Shown here piece after piece: positions 50,570-61,933 of a DNA stretch of 64,000 nt. Numbering within the stretch: the first letter of the stretch is position 1; the number at the start of each line of letters is the position of its first letter. Source of the DNA: Liolophura sinensis (Eukaryota; Mollusca; Polyplacophora; Chitonida; Chitonidae); the NCBI RefSeq assembly GCF_032854445.1, contig NC_088303.1, forward strand, positions 1,559,501-1,623,500, in the 5' to 3' direction. The position numbers and the translations under genes were made by a program. The notes under the pieces were generated by a model, which worked only from the letters and a program-made list of their open reading frames with translations, was not told where the DNA came from and ran no database searches.

Positions 50570-53500
50570 ATCATCAGCAATGGTTAAGGTCTGCTGGGTA
50601 TCATCAGTAATGGATACGGGCTGTTGGATGTCATCAGCATCGGTTACGGTCTGCTGGGTATCATCAGCAATGGTTAATGGCTGCTGGGCATCATCAGCAA
50701 AGGTTACTGTCTGCTGGGTATCATCAACAACGGTTACGGTCTGCTGGGTATCATCAGCAACGGTTAAGGGCTGCTGGGCATCATCAGCAAAGGTTACGGT
50801 CTGCTGGGTATCATCAGCAACGGTTAAGGGCTGCTGGGCATCATCAGTAACGGTTAAGCTCTGCTGGGTATCATCAGTAACGGTTACGGTCTGCTGGGTA
50901 TCATCAGCAACGGTGAAGGGCTGGTGGATATCATCAGTAACGGTTAAGGGCTGCTTGGTATCATCAGTAACGATTACAGGCTGCTGGATATCATCAGCAA
51001 AGGTTACAGCCTGCTGGGTATCATCAGCAACGGTTACGGTCTGCTGGGTATCATCAGTAACGGTGAAGGGCTGGTGGATATCATCAGTAACGGTTAAGGG
51101 CTGCTTGGTATCATCAGTAACGATTACGGGCTGCTGGATATCATCAGCAAAGGTTACGGCCTGCTGGGTATCATCAGCAACGGTTACAGTCTGCAGGGTA
51201 TCATCAGCAATGGTGACGGTCTGCTGGGTTTCATCAGCAAAGGTTACGGTCTGCTGGGTATCATCAGCAAAGGTTACGGTCTGCTGGGTTTCATAGACAA
51301 AGGTTACGGTCTGCTGGGTAACATCAGCAAAGGTTAAGGTCTGCTGGGTATCCTCAGCAACGGTTACGGTCTGCAGGGTATCATCAGCAACATTACGGTC
51401 TGCCGGGTATCATCAGCAACGGTTAATGGCTGTTGAGTATCATCAACGACGGTTAAGGTCTGCTGGGTATCATCAGCAATGGTTACGGTCTGCTGGGTTT
51501 CATCAGCAAAGGTTACGGTCTGCTGGGTAACATCAGCAAAGGTTACGGTCTGCTGGGTATTATCAGCAAAGGTTAAGGTCTGCTGGGTAACATCAGCAAA
51601 GGTTACGGTCTGCTGGGTATCATCAGCAACGGTTACGGTGTGCTGGGTATCATCAGCAAAGGTTACGGTCTGCTGGGTATCATCAGCAAAGGTTAAGGTC
51701 TGCTGGGTATCATCAGCAAAAGTTATGGTCTGCTGGGTATTATCAGCAACGTTACGGTCTGCTGGGTATCATCAGCAACGGTTATGGTCTGCTGGGTAAC
51801 ATCAGCAAAGGTTACGGTCTGCTGGGTATTGTCAGCAACGGTTAAGGGCTGCCGGGTATCATCAGCAAAGGTTGCGGTCTGCTGGGTAACATCAGCAATG
51901 GTTACGGTCTGCTAAGCATCATCAGCAAAGGTTACGGTCTGCTGGGCATCATCAGCAAAGGTTACGGTCTACTGGGTAACATCAGCAAAGGTTACGGTCT
52001 GCTGGGTATCATCAGCAAAGGTTACGGCCTGCTGGGTATCATCAGCAACGGTTACGGTCTGCAGGGTATCATCAGCAATGGTGACGGTCTGCTGGGTTTC
52101 ATCAGCAAAGGTTACAGTCTGCTGGGTATCATCAGCAAAGGTTACGGTCTGCTGGGTTTCATAGACAAAGGTTACGGTCTGCTGGGTAACATCAGCAAAG
52201 GTTACGGTCTGCTGTGTATCATCAGCAAAGGTTAAGGTCTGCTGGGTATCCTCAGCAACGGTTACGGTCTGCAGGGTATCATCAGCAACGTTACGGTCTG
52301 CCGGGTATCATCAGCAACGGTTAATGGCTGTTGAGTATCATCAACGACGGTTAAGGTCTGCTGGGTATCATCAGCAATGGTTACGGTCTGCTGGGTTTCA
52401 TCAGCAAAGGTTACGGTCTGCTGGGTAACATCAGCAAAGGTTACGGTCTGCTGGGTATTATCAGCAAAGGTTAAGGTCTGCTGGGTAACATCAGCAAAGG
52501 TTACGGTCTGCTGGGTATCATCAGCAACGGTTACGGTCTGCTGGGTATCATCAGCAAAGGTTAAGGTCTGCTGGGTATCATCAGCAAAAGTTATGGTCTG
52601 CTGGGTATTATCAGCAACGTTACGGTCTGCCGGGTATCATCAGCAATGGTTACGGTCTGCTGGATATCATCAGCAACGGTTATGGTCTGCTGGGTATTAT
52701 CAGCAACGGTTACGGTCTGCTGGGTGACATCAGCAAAGGTTACGGTCTGCTGGGTATTGTCAGCAACGGTTAAGGGCTGCCGGGTATCATCAGCAAAGGT
52801 TGCGGTCTGCTGGGTAACATCAGCAATGGTTACGGTCTGCTAAGCATCATCAGCAAAGGTTACGGTCTGCTGGGCATCATCAGCAAAGGTTACGGTCTAC
52901 TGGGTAACATCAGCAAAGGTTACGGTCTGCTGGGTATCATCAGCAGCGGTGAAGGGCTGCTGGGTATCATCAGCAAAGGTTACGGTCTGCTGGGTATCAT
53001 CAGCAAAGGTTACGGTCTGCTGGGTATCATCAGCAAAGGTTACAGTCTGCTGGGTATCATCAGCAACGGTTACGGTGTGCTGGGTATTATCAGCAAAGGT
53101 TACTGTCTGCTGGGTATTATCAGCAATGGTTAAGGGCTGCTGGGTATCATCAGCAAAGGTTACGGTCTGCTGGGTATCATCAGCAACGTAACGGTCTGCT
53201 GGGTATCATCAGCAACGGTTACAGTCTGCTGGGTATTATCAGCAATGGTTACGGTCTGCTGGGTATAATCAGCAAAGGTTACGGTCTGCTGGATATCATC
53301 AGCAACGGTTATGGTCTGCTGGGTATCATCAGCAATGGTTACGGTCTGCTGGGTATCATCAGCAAAGGTTACGGTCTGCAGGGTATCATCAGTAACGGTG
53401 TGCTGTGTATCATCAGCAACGGTGAAGGGCTGCTGGATATCATCAGCAACGGTTACGGTGTGCTGGGTATCATCAGCAACGGTTACGGTCTGCTGGGTAA
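50570..53500. repeat. 30-bp minisatellite, about 98 copies
   Basis: The unit is GGTTACGGTCTGCTGGGTAT followed by CATCAGCAAC. Occasional 29-bp units shift the frame. Several hundred bases are duplicated at an offset of 898 bp (51441 and 52339), and a five-unit block is repeated at 150 bp (50912 and 51062). The decapeptide frames on either strand (238 codons on +, 114 on -) result from the period and the absence of stops. Confidence 0.95.
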
Positions 53501-53504
53501 TCAC

Positions 53505-55793
53505 GTGGAAATCAAAGATTCTTTGTATGTAGCTAACTTCAACGAATATTCACATTACCTAGTTAATGTAAATCAATGTTTCTGACACCAATTAGATACT
53601 TATCCGGCGCTCATTAGTCATAAGTAGGTATGTGCTCTGAAAAAAATAATCTGCTAATTAAACAGAAACTGTTGTTTGAATGATGCTGATATGTATTCTG
53701 TTATTCCAGAAGATTATTCTGTTAAATATAGCGTGCCTATTCTATTAATTCAACATAAAATTGCTTTAGATTAATGGGATATCATCTTGAATATGACACG
53801 CTCTCATGTTATAATAACAGAATACATTCTAGCATCACTCAGAAACAGAATTTCCCATCATAGAGGCGATACATGATTTATGTCCACCTGTCAAGGCATC
53901 AGTTGTCAAGCATGGAAGCCGATTAAGGACCTTTCGCTGTCTGGTTACCTCGAGGACTAAATGTCTAGCCGCCTCCCTAATTCACTGCCCCTCTCTCCAT
54001 ACAGGTGCCAACAGACAGACAGAACAGTGTATAGCCATTTGCCCAGCTGACATTGACTGATGGATGAGGCACTTTGGGAGCCTACCTTCAGTGTTTGGTT
54101 AGTTTATACCAGTCTAAGTTCACGTGAAATCTAATGTAATACTGTTATGAGCGTACGGCATACCTTGTTGCAATACCGGAAAGAAGTGAGAGTGAATTTT
54201 TTTATGATTTCTGAATTAATCAACCGTTCAAATATACCCAGTCGTATGTGGATCTAATGTGGAGTTTCACTTTGCGATCACTTTGATGTGAATATTTTCC
54301 TCTCCACATAAGCATACGTGATGTTAATTGCAATTCATTAGACGTCAATGGTCTTGAATTACCATGTAATGTACAGGTATCATGGTGACAACCAGACCTA
54401 AGTATGCACCTCATGTTCTAACGGACGCCTGAAATCATTTTAGTCATTGACTCAAGTTTTCCTTTGACCGTAATTTTATATAGATTCACTGTGTTCTCAT
54501 GAATGAAGGCTAGTGAAACTACGAGGCTGAGTGTGACGAGGGTAATATATAAATCATCACCATGGTGCTGTTTAAGATTATTCTTCATTTGTGGCCTTAG
54601 GTTGATTAGGCTGTGTCATCATGTCAGTGCGTGAGATGATTCTTTGGCGTTATGGCCGTATGTTGAATAATTTATGCCATTGTGTAAGGTGATTGTTCCA
54701 GTGTCTCTTTCACCATGGTCATAAGTTGGTAAAGCTGTGGTATCATATGACCTGGATTAGTGATGGCCATAATGTTATTCACTTACACTGTTTTTATGTG
54801 GTGTACGATAAATGTGATTACAACACTTCTTTAATTATAGGCTGCGCGCAGCTCTTTCAGTATGAGGCTTTTAATATGTTGTGGGAAAGTGTCCACGACT
54901 TCTGACACGAGAGATATTTGGGTCAGAAATGTGCAATTATTTATTTATTCATTTATTTATTTTTAGGCCTCCAAGATGGAAGTTGTGTAAGGGTACCACA
55001 ATTGGAGAGTAAACATGAGAAATACGTGGCTTGTTCAACTCTCATATCTGCGATAGGCCTTACTCAAGATCAAAGAAACATGAAGACGCTTGTATAAGTG
55101 TAGTTCATATATTTGAACAAAAAAGACAAATAATACAACTGACGATAATATACAAAACAATACCAATAATTACAAAAATATATAGTCTCTTACTGATGGC
55201 AACGTCCAAATCCGGATGGAATATTCCAGCTTCTAAAGGCGAGGTCAGTCCACTTAAATATAGAATCCACAGTTAAGAGGATGACCGATAAGTGACAAGC
55301 TGTAGTGGGCACTGCACGCTGACGATGTTTATCACCAATTGCCGGTGAAGCTGTAACTTTTCAGGGCGGACGGGTTGACAGTAGCGTCCGTGATGCCGAC
55401 CCGGCGATGTATGATTCACTTCTCGGAAATATACACAAAACCACTTTTATGGTAAACTGGGATGAAACGTATGTAATCACAAAGTGCTGCGTACAGAAAA
55501 TGGAGTACAAATGACGAATATCTAATGACGTAAAAGCCGATATTTCCAAACACGGTAAATCCCTTCACAGTGAATGACACTAGATATGACTGCTCTCAAA
55601 TGGACTTGAGTAATTCACTGCGAGTTTCACAATTCCGTCGCTCATACTTATTGATTAACATAAAGAAACTTCTGAATGGTTTGATCGTAAACATGTTTAC
55701 AACACCGATGTATATTTCCAGAATGTATACTCTATATAAAATGACACTAAACTCATCAACACAGAAGCTTCGAGAACGTTAGACTGAATTACA
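53505..55793. other. Unassigned intergenic DNA
   Basis: AT-rich with an (ATTT)n-like patch at 54935-54965. No gene recognised. Confidence 0.55.
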
Positions 55794-56215
55794 TTATAGG
55801 CTATAACATGCACACAGGGAAAATGTAGGTGAGATAGTGACTCGATAAAGAATAAAAAAAGATATGATACGATATTTAAAGACGGGTTTCGTAACAACTG
55901 GAACCATAATATTATCCCTCAGATTATTCTTTTCGCAATTATCTCTGTATTTTTCTGCAAAGCTACGAATAACAACTTTTATTTCACCTACACTGTTTCT
56001 AACTAAATCACTTAGGTTACGCGCCAGTGTATAAAACTTGTACCCACCGCCATGCTGAAGTACATGTATATAGAAATCCTTTAAGAAACGTCTTCTCCAA
56101 ATCCACGAATCCGAATACCTGGAAAGAGTTCCGATGAACACAACATACGCCCCAACAAATGCATTTGTTTGAAATGTATAAAACAATACCAGCAGCGTGG
56201 TGGTGAGTATTGCCC
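55794..56215 (-). CDS. Candidate terminal exon with a membrane segment, unrecognised
   Basis: On the minus strand the frame is open from a plausible acceptor (ATACTTCTCAG, just above 56215) to a stop at 55794. It starts with two bases completing a codon, then AILTTTLLVLFYTF and AFVGAYVVFIGTL, a likely membrane segment. A basic stretch (WRRRFLKDFY) and a hydrophilic region follow. No family is recognised and no upstream exon was found. It could be a relic of a membrane protein or chance. Confidence 0.2.
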
Positions 56216-56284
56216 CTGAGAAGTATCTTCATGGGTGTTGATGATAGGCATGTGGCTTTCATGACAACCGCGTAAGTGGACAAA

Positions 56285-56610
56285 TGTGTCCACCATCAAT
56301 GAAAACTTTGTGAGAAACACAGTTGGGGTAGTAGCCCGGACACAAAATCGTATCTATTTGTACATTATATATATGGAAAATAGCTATCTGGGTACCATGA
56401 CCAATGCGAAAATGGACAAGTGTGTGTTGCGACACATCGTCATCTGTGTATCTATGCATCTACCAAAAATTAAAACTCTTTGTTGAAAACTGTTGAAATT
56501 ATAGCCCGGACACGAATACGGATGGACAGACGGACAAATGGACAGACGGGCAAAATTGCCATAACATTATACGCTCCGCCTGTTGGCGGGGTTGTAAAAA
56601 AAGTGCAACT
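56285..56610. repeat. Interspersed repeat with duplicated core and GACGGACA-rich stretch
   Basis: GTAGCCCGGACACAAAATCG (56330) and ATAGCCCGGACACGAATACG (56500) are related blocks about 170 bp apart. The second is followed by GGACAGACGGACAAATGGAC and a CCGCC-TGTT-GGCGG hairpin. It looks like an interspersed repeat of unknown class. Confidence 0.45.
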
Positions 56611-58149
56611 GCCACTGTGCTCCTATAGTCACCCCCAAACATCATTCAGGGTGAAGCTGATCTGCACCGAAACATATGCCAAAAACGCGGTGTGAAGACT
56701 ACTTGGAAGCCGGAAAAATGCATGCAGTTCTAGATGGTCTTTGGTCTTTTTGATATACATTTTTTTTCTTCGGTTAGATATTTAGGGAAGGATATATTTA
56801 TCGTTGATCACATTACTATATGACAAAAGTATTTAAAATAGCAATTCATTTAGGAACGATTTTTGTGCACGGTAACTCCATATAATCACTATAGGCTAAA
56901 CAACATCTACAACTCACTGATTTTATAATGTTCATGAAGTTGTGGGCACCGCTAAAGTTTATTTTGAAATTGCCATTCCATGTAGTAACTGTTGTATATT
57001 AACATTTTCGTATTTACTGAGTCTGACACATTACACTTAATTGTTTTGCGGTTTGTTTTTTTCAAAATATGGAGCGGTCTAGTGGATATAGAGGCACTTG
57101 TCTTTTAGTAATAGGAAGACGCGAGGTACGAAGTAAAATCAGGCATCGGACAGGGTGGGTTTGTATACTTAGAAATGTTGGGTGGTAGTTCATTTATATT
57201 TTTAAAAAAGTACATTTGCCTACTGGATTTCCATTACACCGCCGGAGCTGATTTCTAATAAACCTTTCTTAAACCTTAATAAACGGTGGAAAGGACTGGA
57301 CAAAAGGACATGGTTGCAAATTAACTGATTTGATACAATTACTGACAAGAGGTCAGGGTGCACGATCCCCAGTTAGGTTTCCTGACAGCAGCTCAGATGA
57401 TGGACACGCACCCCGAGAAATGGAGCAGTGACAAACAAACTGGTACCAGCGTGACGATGACAAGACACCCTCACGACCACTCTAATTCTCATGAGCGCCC
57501 ACTGTAGCGATTGTATTCGCAAGACGGAATGAGGGAGATAAGACATCCTCACGAGAGAGCTAGTCTTAACACAGACCGCCGATCTTGTCCGTGTTGAACA
57601 GATGGGGTGTGAGGGGAGATGAATATAAGCGTCAAGTCCGACATTCCTATACCATTCGTAGTCCGTAAAGGGCGTTCCAAGTCGATGATCGCAAGATCCA
57701 TTTCCGCAACAACGTTTAACACTAACTCCCGAAGACAAAGGTATGTAAGAAATTATACAAATAAGAAATAAAGCCGGTAACACACAAGAGAGAAGCGGTC
57801 ATCAGTTTTCAATGATGCCGGGCAGACAATGAATATTCCAGGCATGAATTCCATATCAAAGTTCAAATTCGTAGTCCGTGAACTTCGTCGCAACAACGTT
57901 CATTGTCAGGAACGCCGGGAATCTCGATGGTGTGAATTCACAGTGTGAATTATACCCCCGCTGTCGCGGGTCACAACATAGGGCGCAGAGAAAGGCAACA
58001 CATCTGGATTTTTCTCAACTTCGGGACCCTCCACACAATGACTAGGATAAGAGATAATTAGGCCTTACTTTAATTTCCAAACTCACTAGCCCGGTTTTAC
58101 TCACAAATGCCAGGCTGTCATTATCATTCTACGCAACATATCAGATGCA
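56611..58149. other. Unassigned DNA upstream of the ZNFX1-like pseudogene
   Basis: AT-rich at first. It contains an inverted copy of the dispersed repeat (57655-57850). No promoter or upstream exon of the ZNFX1-like gene could be recognised. Confidence 0.5.
57655..57850 (-). repeat. Dispersed repeat family copy, inverted
   Basis: GATGATCGCAAGATCCATTT, AAGACAAAGGTATGTAAGAA and GTCATCAGTTTTCAATGATG match the 49840 copy in order. Confidence 0.55.
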
Positions 58150-58941
58150 TTGAAAGATTGGAAGTTAGAGACTAATTCTCTGCGTCAGAGCCACATAACC
58201 TATCTGGAGAAGAGAATGAAGATCGACGTTGCTCATGATGCAGGTTCAAAAGCATTTACTCCATCAGTTGTAAGCCTCCAGAAAAAGTTGTCCAAAACTG
58301 ACAACAAAACATGTAGGACTTTCACTGGTGAAGATGCCTTTCGACAAATATCCATATGTCATACAAATGAGGATATGCATGGAAATGACACACAGGGAGT
58401 ACGGGCCATTAAAAAAGAAAGGTGGTTAGGAAACTGTTAGTCATTAGCCAGACGTACACTTCACGCTCCTACGTGAAGATTATGTTCGTCCTCTGCGAGA
58501 AGACATTGCCGAGATTCTAGAGAACGTGAATGTCTGCTCGCTTGAGGCCAAGCTCAAAGACATAAGAGTGTACCGTGGTGTTCAAATCGTCAGCCTTATC
58601 AGCACATCGGACGGAATTGCCCATCGTGTTCAATTTGACAACAGTCTTCTAAAGAACATCCTTTGGGAAGCTTCAAAGCGACGTGTCCATGGGTTTTTGC
58701 TTTGCCTTTCTCGTCACAATTTTCAGGCCTTAGTGTTTGCAACTGTAGCAGGCAGAGAAAAACAGGATTTGAAGGAAGGTTATTTGGACATTCGATTTTA
58801 CGCCACAATGTGAGACTAACGAGTTTGTCATGGTTGAGACAAACGCATATTTCGAATCGTACAGACCAGTTCTTTCAGGATTGCAAGAAATGACCTCCGG
58901 TATGCCGTTTAAGAACTACATCGTCTCCGAGACACGCATCT
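58150..58941 (+). pseudogene. ZNFX1-like: N-terminal armadillo-type region
   Basis: The first open stretch ends with the family-like segment around EDAFRQISICHTNEDMHGND. After a frame change and an in-frame TAG at 58445, the match resumes with DVHFTLLREDYVRPLRED and KDIRVYRGVQI. It continues through FLLCLSRHNFQALVFATVAG to a TGA near 58811. A +1 shift then recovers FVMVETNAYFESYRPVLSGL before a TGA near 58940. Confidence 0.82.
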
Positions 58942-59079
58942 GACCACCCTCCTATTTACAGCGACACCAAGAAAAGTTGAGGTATGGTCTCTCCTCTTTA
59001 TTAAGACCAGATTCGTCGACTGAGCTAAAACGCTCAGCAGACAAGGTTTCAGTTTTAGCCACTTCTCGTGACCAGAAAA

Positions 59080-59605
59080 GGCCTTGACGATTTGCGGCTG
59101 AAGGCTTACAGACAGCAGTTAAAAAAGAGTTCGCCCTCATTCAAGGACCTCCCGGAGAAGGAAAACCATATGTCGGGCAAAAGATAGTTGAGTGTCTGCT
59201 CGCAAAACAAGACTGTATGGGGGGGGGGAACAGATCCTCGGTGTTTGTTATACGAATCATGCGCTAGACGAGTTCCTGGAAGGAATATTGGACATTGCAG
59301 AAAACAGGTTGTGCCGTGTTGATGGCCGATCGTGGAGTCGTACGCTGGAAGGACACAGCATGAAGAACATTAAAAAAGCTATGGAATGTGACCGCAAGAG
59401 GAGAAGGGATGTTCACAGTGCTAATCGATCTTGTCACCAGGAGCTCAAAGATGTGGCATTAGAGATGAAAAAAGCCTCGGCAAAACTACAAGTCAGCTCG
59501 ACGGGAATACTCCATGAAACACGTCTGAGAGGTTGTATGCTAGAAAAGCAATGGGATAGCTTGAACTTTAACAGACCAAAGCCATTTGACACGACCACTT
59601 CGTAG
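59080..59605 (+). pseudogene. ZNFX1-like: helicase motif I and Ia region
   Basis: EFALIQGPPGEGKPYVGQKI (Walker A at 59145-59168) shows two changes from the family GPPGTGKT: Thr to Glu and the nucleotide-binding Thr to Pro. A run of ten Gs (59219-59228) follows and the frame shifts there. The next frame gives ILGVCYTNHALDEFLEGILD, a near-perfect motif Ia, then a basic, helical stretch typical of the family insertion. Confidence 0.88.
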
Positions 59606-60022
59606 GTATCCTACTGGCCAAACGCCATTGACATCAAAGAATCATGTGAAAACCAGCTTTTCATTCCAAACAAAGGCAACCAATAATGCCCCTGTGGTTT
59701 GATACAGCCGTAGATATATATTCGGGAAATTTGAGGGATTCGCACAATCTCCTTTCTATGCTCTTACACTTGACCACATCGAAGGTTTAATTGTTCATCA
59801 GAAAACACGAAAACAAGAGGAAGATCATCTTTTCCCAGAAAGTCAAAGCGACATTGACTTCCAAAGTGAGCAAAATCAACTTCAAGAGGACCTGAATATT
59901 TGACGTGATGTGACATCGAGACACCAGACTACCCTTAAGTCGAAGAAGGTGAGGTGCGGGACGTAATAAAGACCCCAGTCAGCTAACGATTAGACGATGA
60001 AGATGAAAGAGAGCTACTAGCT

Positions 60023-60092
60023 CGCCGTATAAGTGAAATATTCTTGAGTACGGCGTAAAACATCAATCATATAAATAAATAAATAAATAAAT
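60023..60092 (+). mobile_element. SINE 3' fragment inside the ZNFX1-like pseudogene
   Basis: Only the 3' end of the element is present: CGCCGTATAAGTGAAATATT, TTGAGTACGGCGTAAAACAT, then (AAAT)n. It separates DDEDERELLA-type sequence from ERVVKN..CDTLDPQHKMKPEI, so the helicase Walker B region expected between them is absent. No clear target-site duplication. Confidence 0.85.
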
Positions 60093-60104
60093 TGTCTCTC
60101 TCTC

Positions 60105-60804
60105 TGAGCGGGTGGTTAAGAATAGGGATCGCTGTGACACTCTGGACCCACAGCACAAGATGAAACCCGAGATAGCCGACCTCGTGCAATCCATACACCC
60201 TGACTTGAACACTCACGACTTGGGTCCTAACCTTGAGTCAGTGAAAGGTGTCAGCTGTAACATTTGTTGACCATCAGTTTCCGGAGCTGAATCTCAACGA
60301 AAACAATAGCGTATCAAACAAACACTAGGCCTTCTTCCTTGCCGCTCTGTGTCGCCACCTCCTTCTCCAGAGATATGAACCCACCCAGATCACAGTCCTC
60401 ACCACGTCCTCGGGACAGGTGTTTTAGCTGAAGAAAGCCTGTCTAGAAAGCCATTTCAAGGAGTCAGAGTCAAAACAGTCGATAATTACCAAGGAGAAGA
60501 AAATGACATCATAATTTTCTCTCTCGTCCGCAACAACACTGTCGGATTTGTTGGTTTTTTACGCGTTGAAAATCGAGCTTACGTCACCTTACCAAGAGCA
60601 CGAAAAGTGGTCGACAACTTTACCCTGTTCTCATCTCAAAACTCGCTGTGGTTTGGGATTGTAAGGTGGTTGAAGTCCAGGACTAAGTGTTACGAGGAAT
60701 TACTGCTTTACTGTCAGAATCACCCCCAACGGCACACAGACTCCAGTCAGGACAGAGAAGGACTTTGCGCTCGCTCCAGAAGGTGGGCGTATTCGTTAGT
60801 GTGA
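60105..60804 (+). pseudogene. ZNFX1-like: helicase motifs IV to VI
   Basis: Fragments in order are CDTLDPQHKMKPEIADLVQS, ESVKGVSCNI, ITVLTTSSGQVF with a TAG, then a long open stretch with VDNYQGEENDIIIFSLVRNN (motif V, from 60478) and VTLPRARK (motif VI, where the family has LSRAR; Ser to Pro at 60592-60594). The segment ends with LLYCQNHPQRHTD, the usual link to the zinc-finger region. Confidence 0.88.
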
Positions 60805-60839
60805 ATCAAGACTGACATATTGGCATCAGTGCGAAAAGT

Positions 60840-61758
60840 CCTGAAATGTCCTTGACGTTGACCATCAAAACACACTGTGCATAAAAAGTGCACTAAAAAA
60901 AGCGATTTAGGACATATGTGCAAAAAAAATGTGTCATGAAAATGTTAAATGATGGTCACCCGCGTTTTTTCCTGAAATCTGGTCATAAACAAAGCGTGCC
61001 TTGCCATCAAGATCTAAATACATTCATCTGTCAGGCGGAATGTTCCTATTCCCTTCCACCTGGTCATTCCTGTGATCGAAAGTGTGGTGAAGGTCACGCC
61101 GAGAAATGCAAAGTTGAAGCCCAAGTATGTATGCCCTGAGGACACCCCGATTACAACGGCATGTCGCATTGACCCCGGTTATTTCGCTTGCCCGGAACCC
61201 TGCACTGCTACCCTGGACTGTGGTCTTGCTTCCTTCGGATCGTGTTCAAAGTGTCTACAGGGAAGACTCCACGCCGCGTGTAAGTACAGACGCAGAAAAA
61301 CCTGGTGTGTGGCCATGAGTGTCGACAGAACTGTACAAAGTCATGCCCACCCTGTGAAAGACAATATGAAAACAGATGTGCGTATAGTGGCTGTGAGAAA
61401 ATATGTGGAGACCCTAGCGCATTGTGTCAAGAAGAATGTGAGTGGAAATGTGAACATCAAAAATGTACCGAGATGTGTGGAGAAATCTGCAACAGGCCCC
61501 CTTGCAACGAGCCATGCAAGGAAGTACTTAGATGTGGCTACCAATGTATTGGATTGTGTGGAGAAGACTGCCTCGGGACGGAAGATGAGGAGGACGCCCG
61601 TTTCATTTTGCTTCAGGACTGTTCTCACATTTTTGAGGTGAGGACCATGGACAACTGGATGAATTATAACCGCGAAGATCAAACCGGCGCAACGAAAGTG
61701 CAACTGAAGGAATGTCCGGAATGCAATCCGAACATTAGGAGAAGTTTACGGTACGGTT
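60840..61758 (+). pseudogene. ZNFX1-like: NFX1-type zinc fingers and post-finger region
   Basis: Cysteine-rich segments appear in shifting frames. SYSLPPGHSCDRKCGEGHAE (a Cys to Pro change) is followed by FACPEPCTATLDCG and CSKCLQGRLHAAC, then the best preserved block from about 61305: CGHECRQNCTKSCPPC through KCTEMCGEICNRPPCNEPC to CGYQCIGLCGEDC. It continues into RFILLQDCSHIFEVRTMDNW and the paired-cysteine ECPECNPNIRRSLRYG, which in the family follows the fingers. Confidence 0.9.
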
Positions 61759-61770
61759 ACAGTGTCAATA

Positions 61771-61933
61771 TTTATTGATTTATTTGATTGGTGTTTTACG
61801 ACGTACTCAAGAATATTTCACTTATGCGACGGCGGCCAGGATTATGGTGGGTCGGAACCGGGCAGAGCCCGGGAGAAACCCACGACCATTCGCAGGTTGC
61901 CGCCAGACCTTCCCACGTACGACCGGAGAGGAA
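61771..61933 (-). mobile_element. 5'-truncated SINE with perfect target-site duplication
   Basis: Reverse orientation. The tail (AAATAAATCAATAAA in sense) lies at the left and the body ends at CTCTCCGGTC on the right, so the tRNA head is missing. The 12-bp sequence ACAGTGTCAATA flanks it on both sides (61759-61770 and 61934-61945). The insertion splits the ZNFX1-like frame between RRSLRYGYSVN and KMLNDIDEVKSRI. Confidence 0.95.

Noticed and set aside
50580-51296. 238-codon decapeptide-repeat protein
   Set aside because: Produced by a 30-bp minisatellite. Single-base shorter units break the frame many times, and the opposite strand is also open.
50570-53500. CRISPR-like regular 30-bp repeats
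   Set aside because: There are no unique spacers between the repeats and the genome is eukaryotic.
57373-57783. 136-codon minus-strand frame with a hydrophobic start and several cysteines, superficially like a small secreted cysteine-rich peptide precursor
   Set aside because: The first half lies inside a dispersed repeat copy (57655-57850) whose relatives are not open, and the cysteine spacing does not continue into a recognisable mature peptide. Most likely chance.
61341-61703. 120-codon antisense frame across the zinc-finger region
   Set aside because: A shadow of the ZNFX1-like sequence on the opposite strand, with no independent support.
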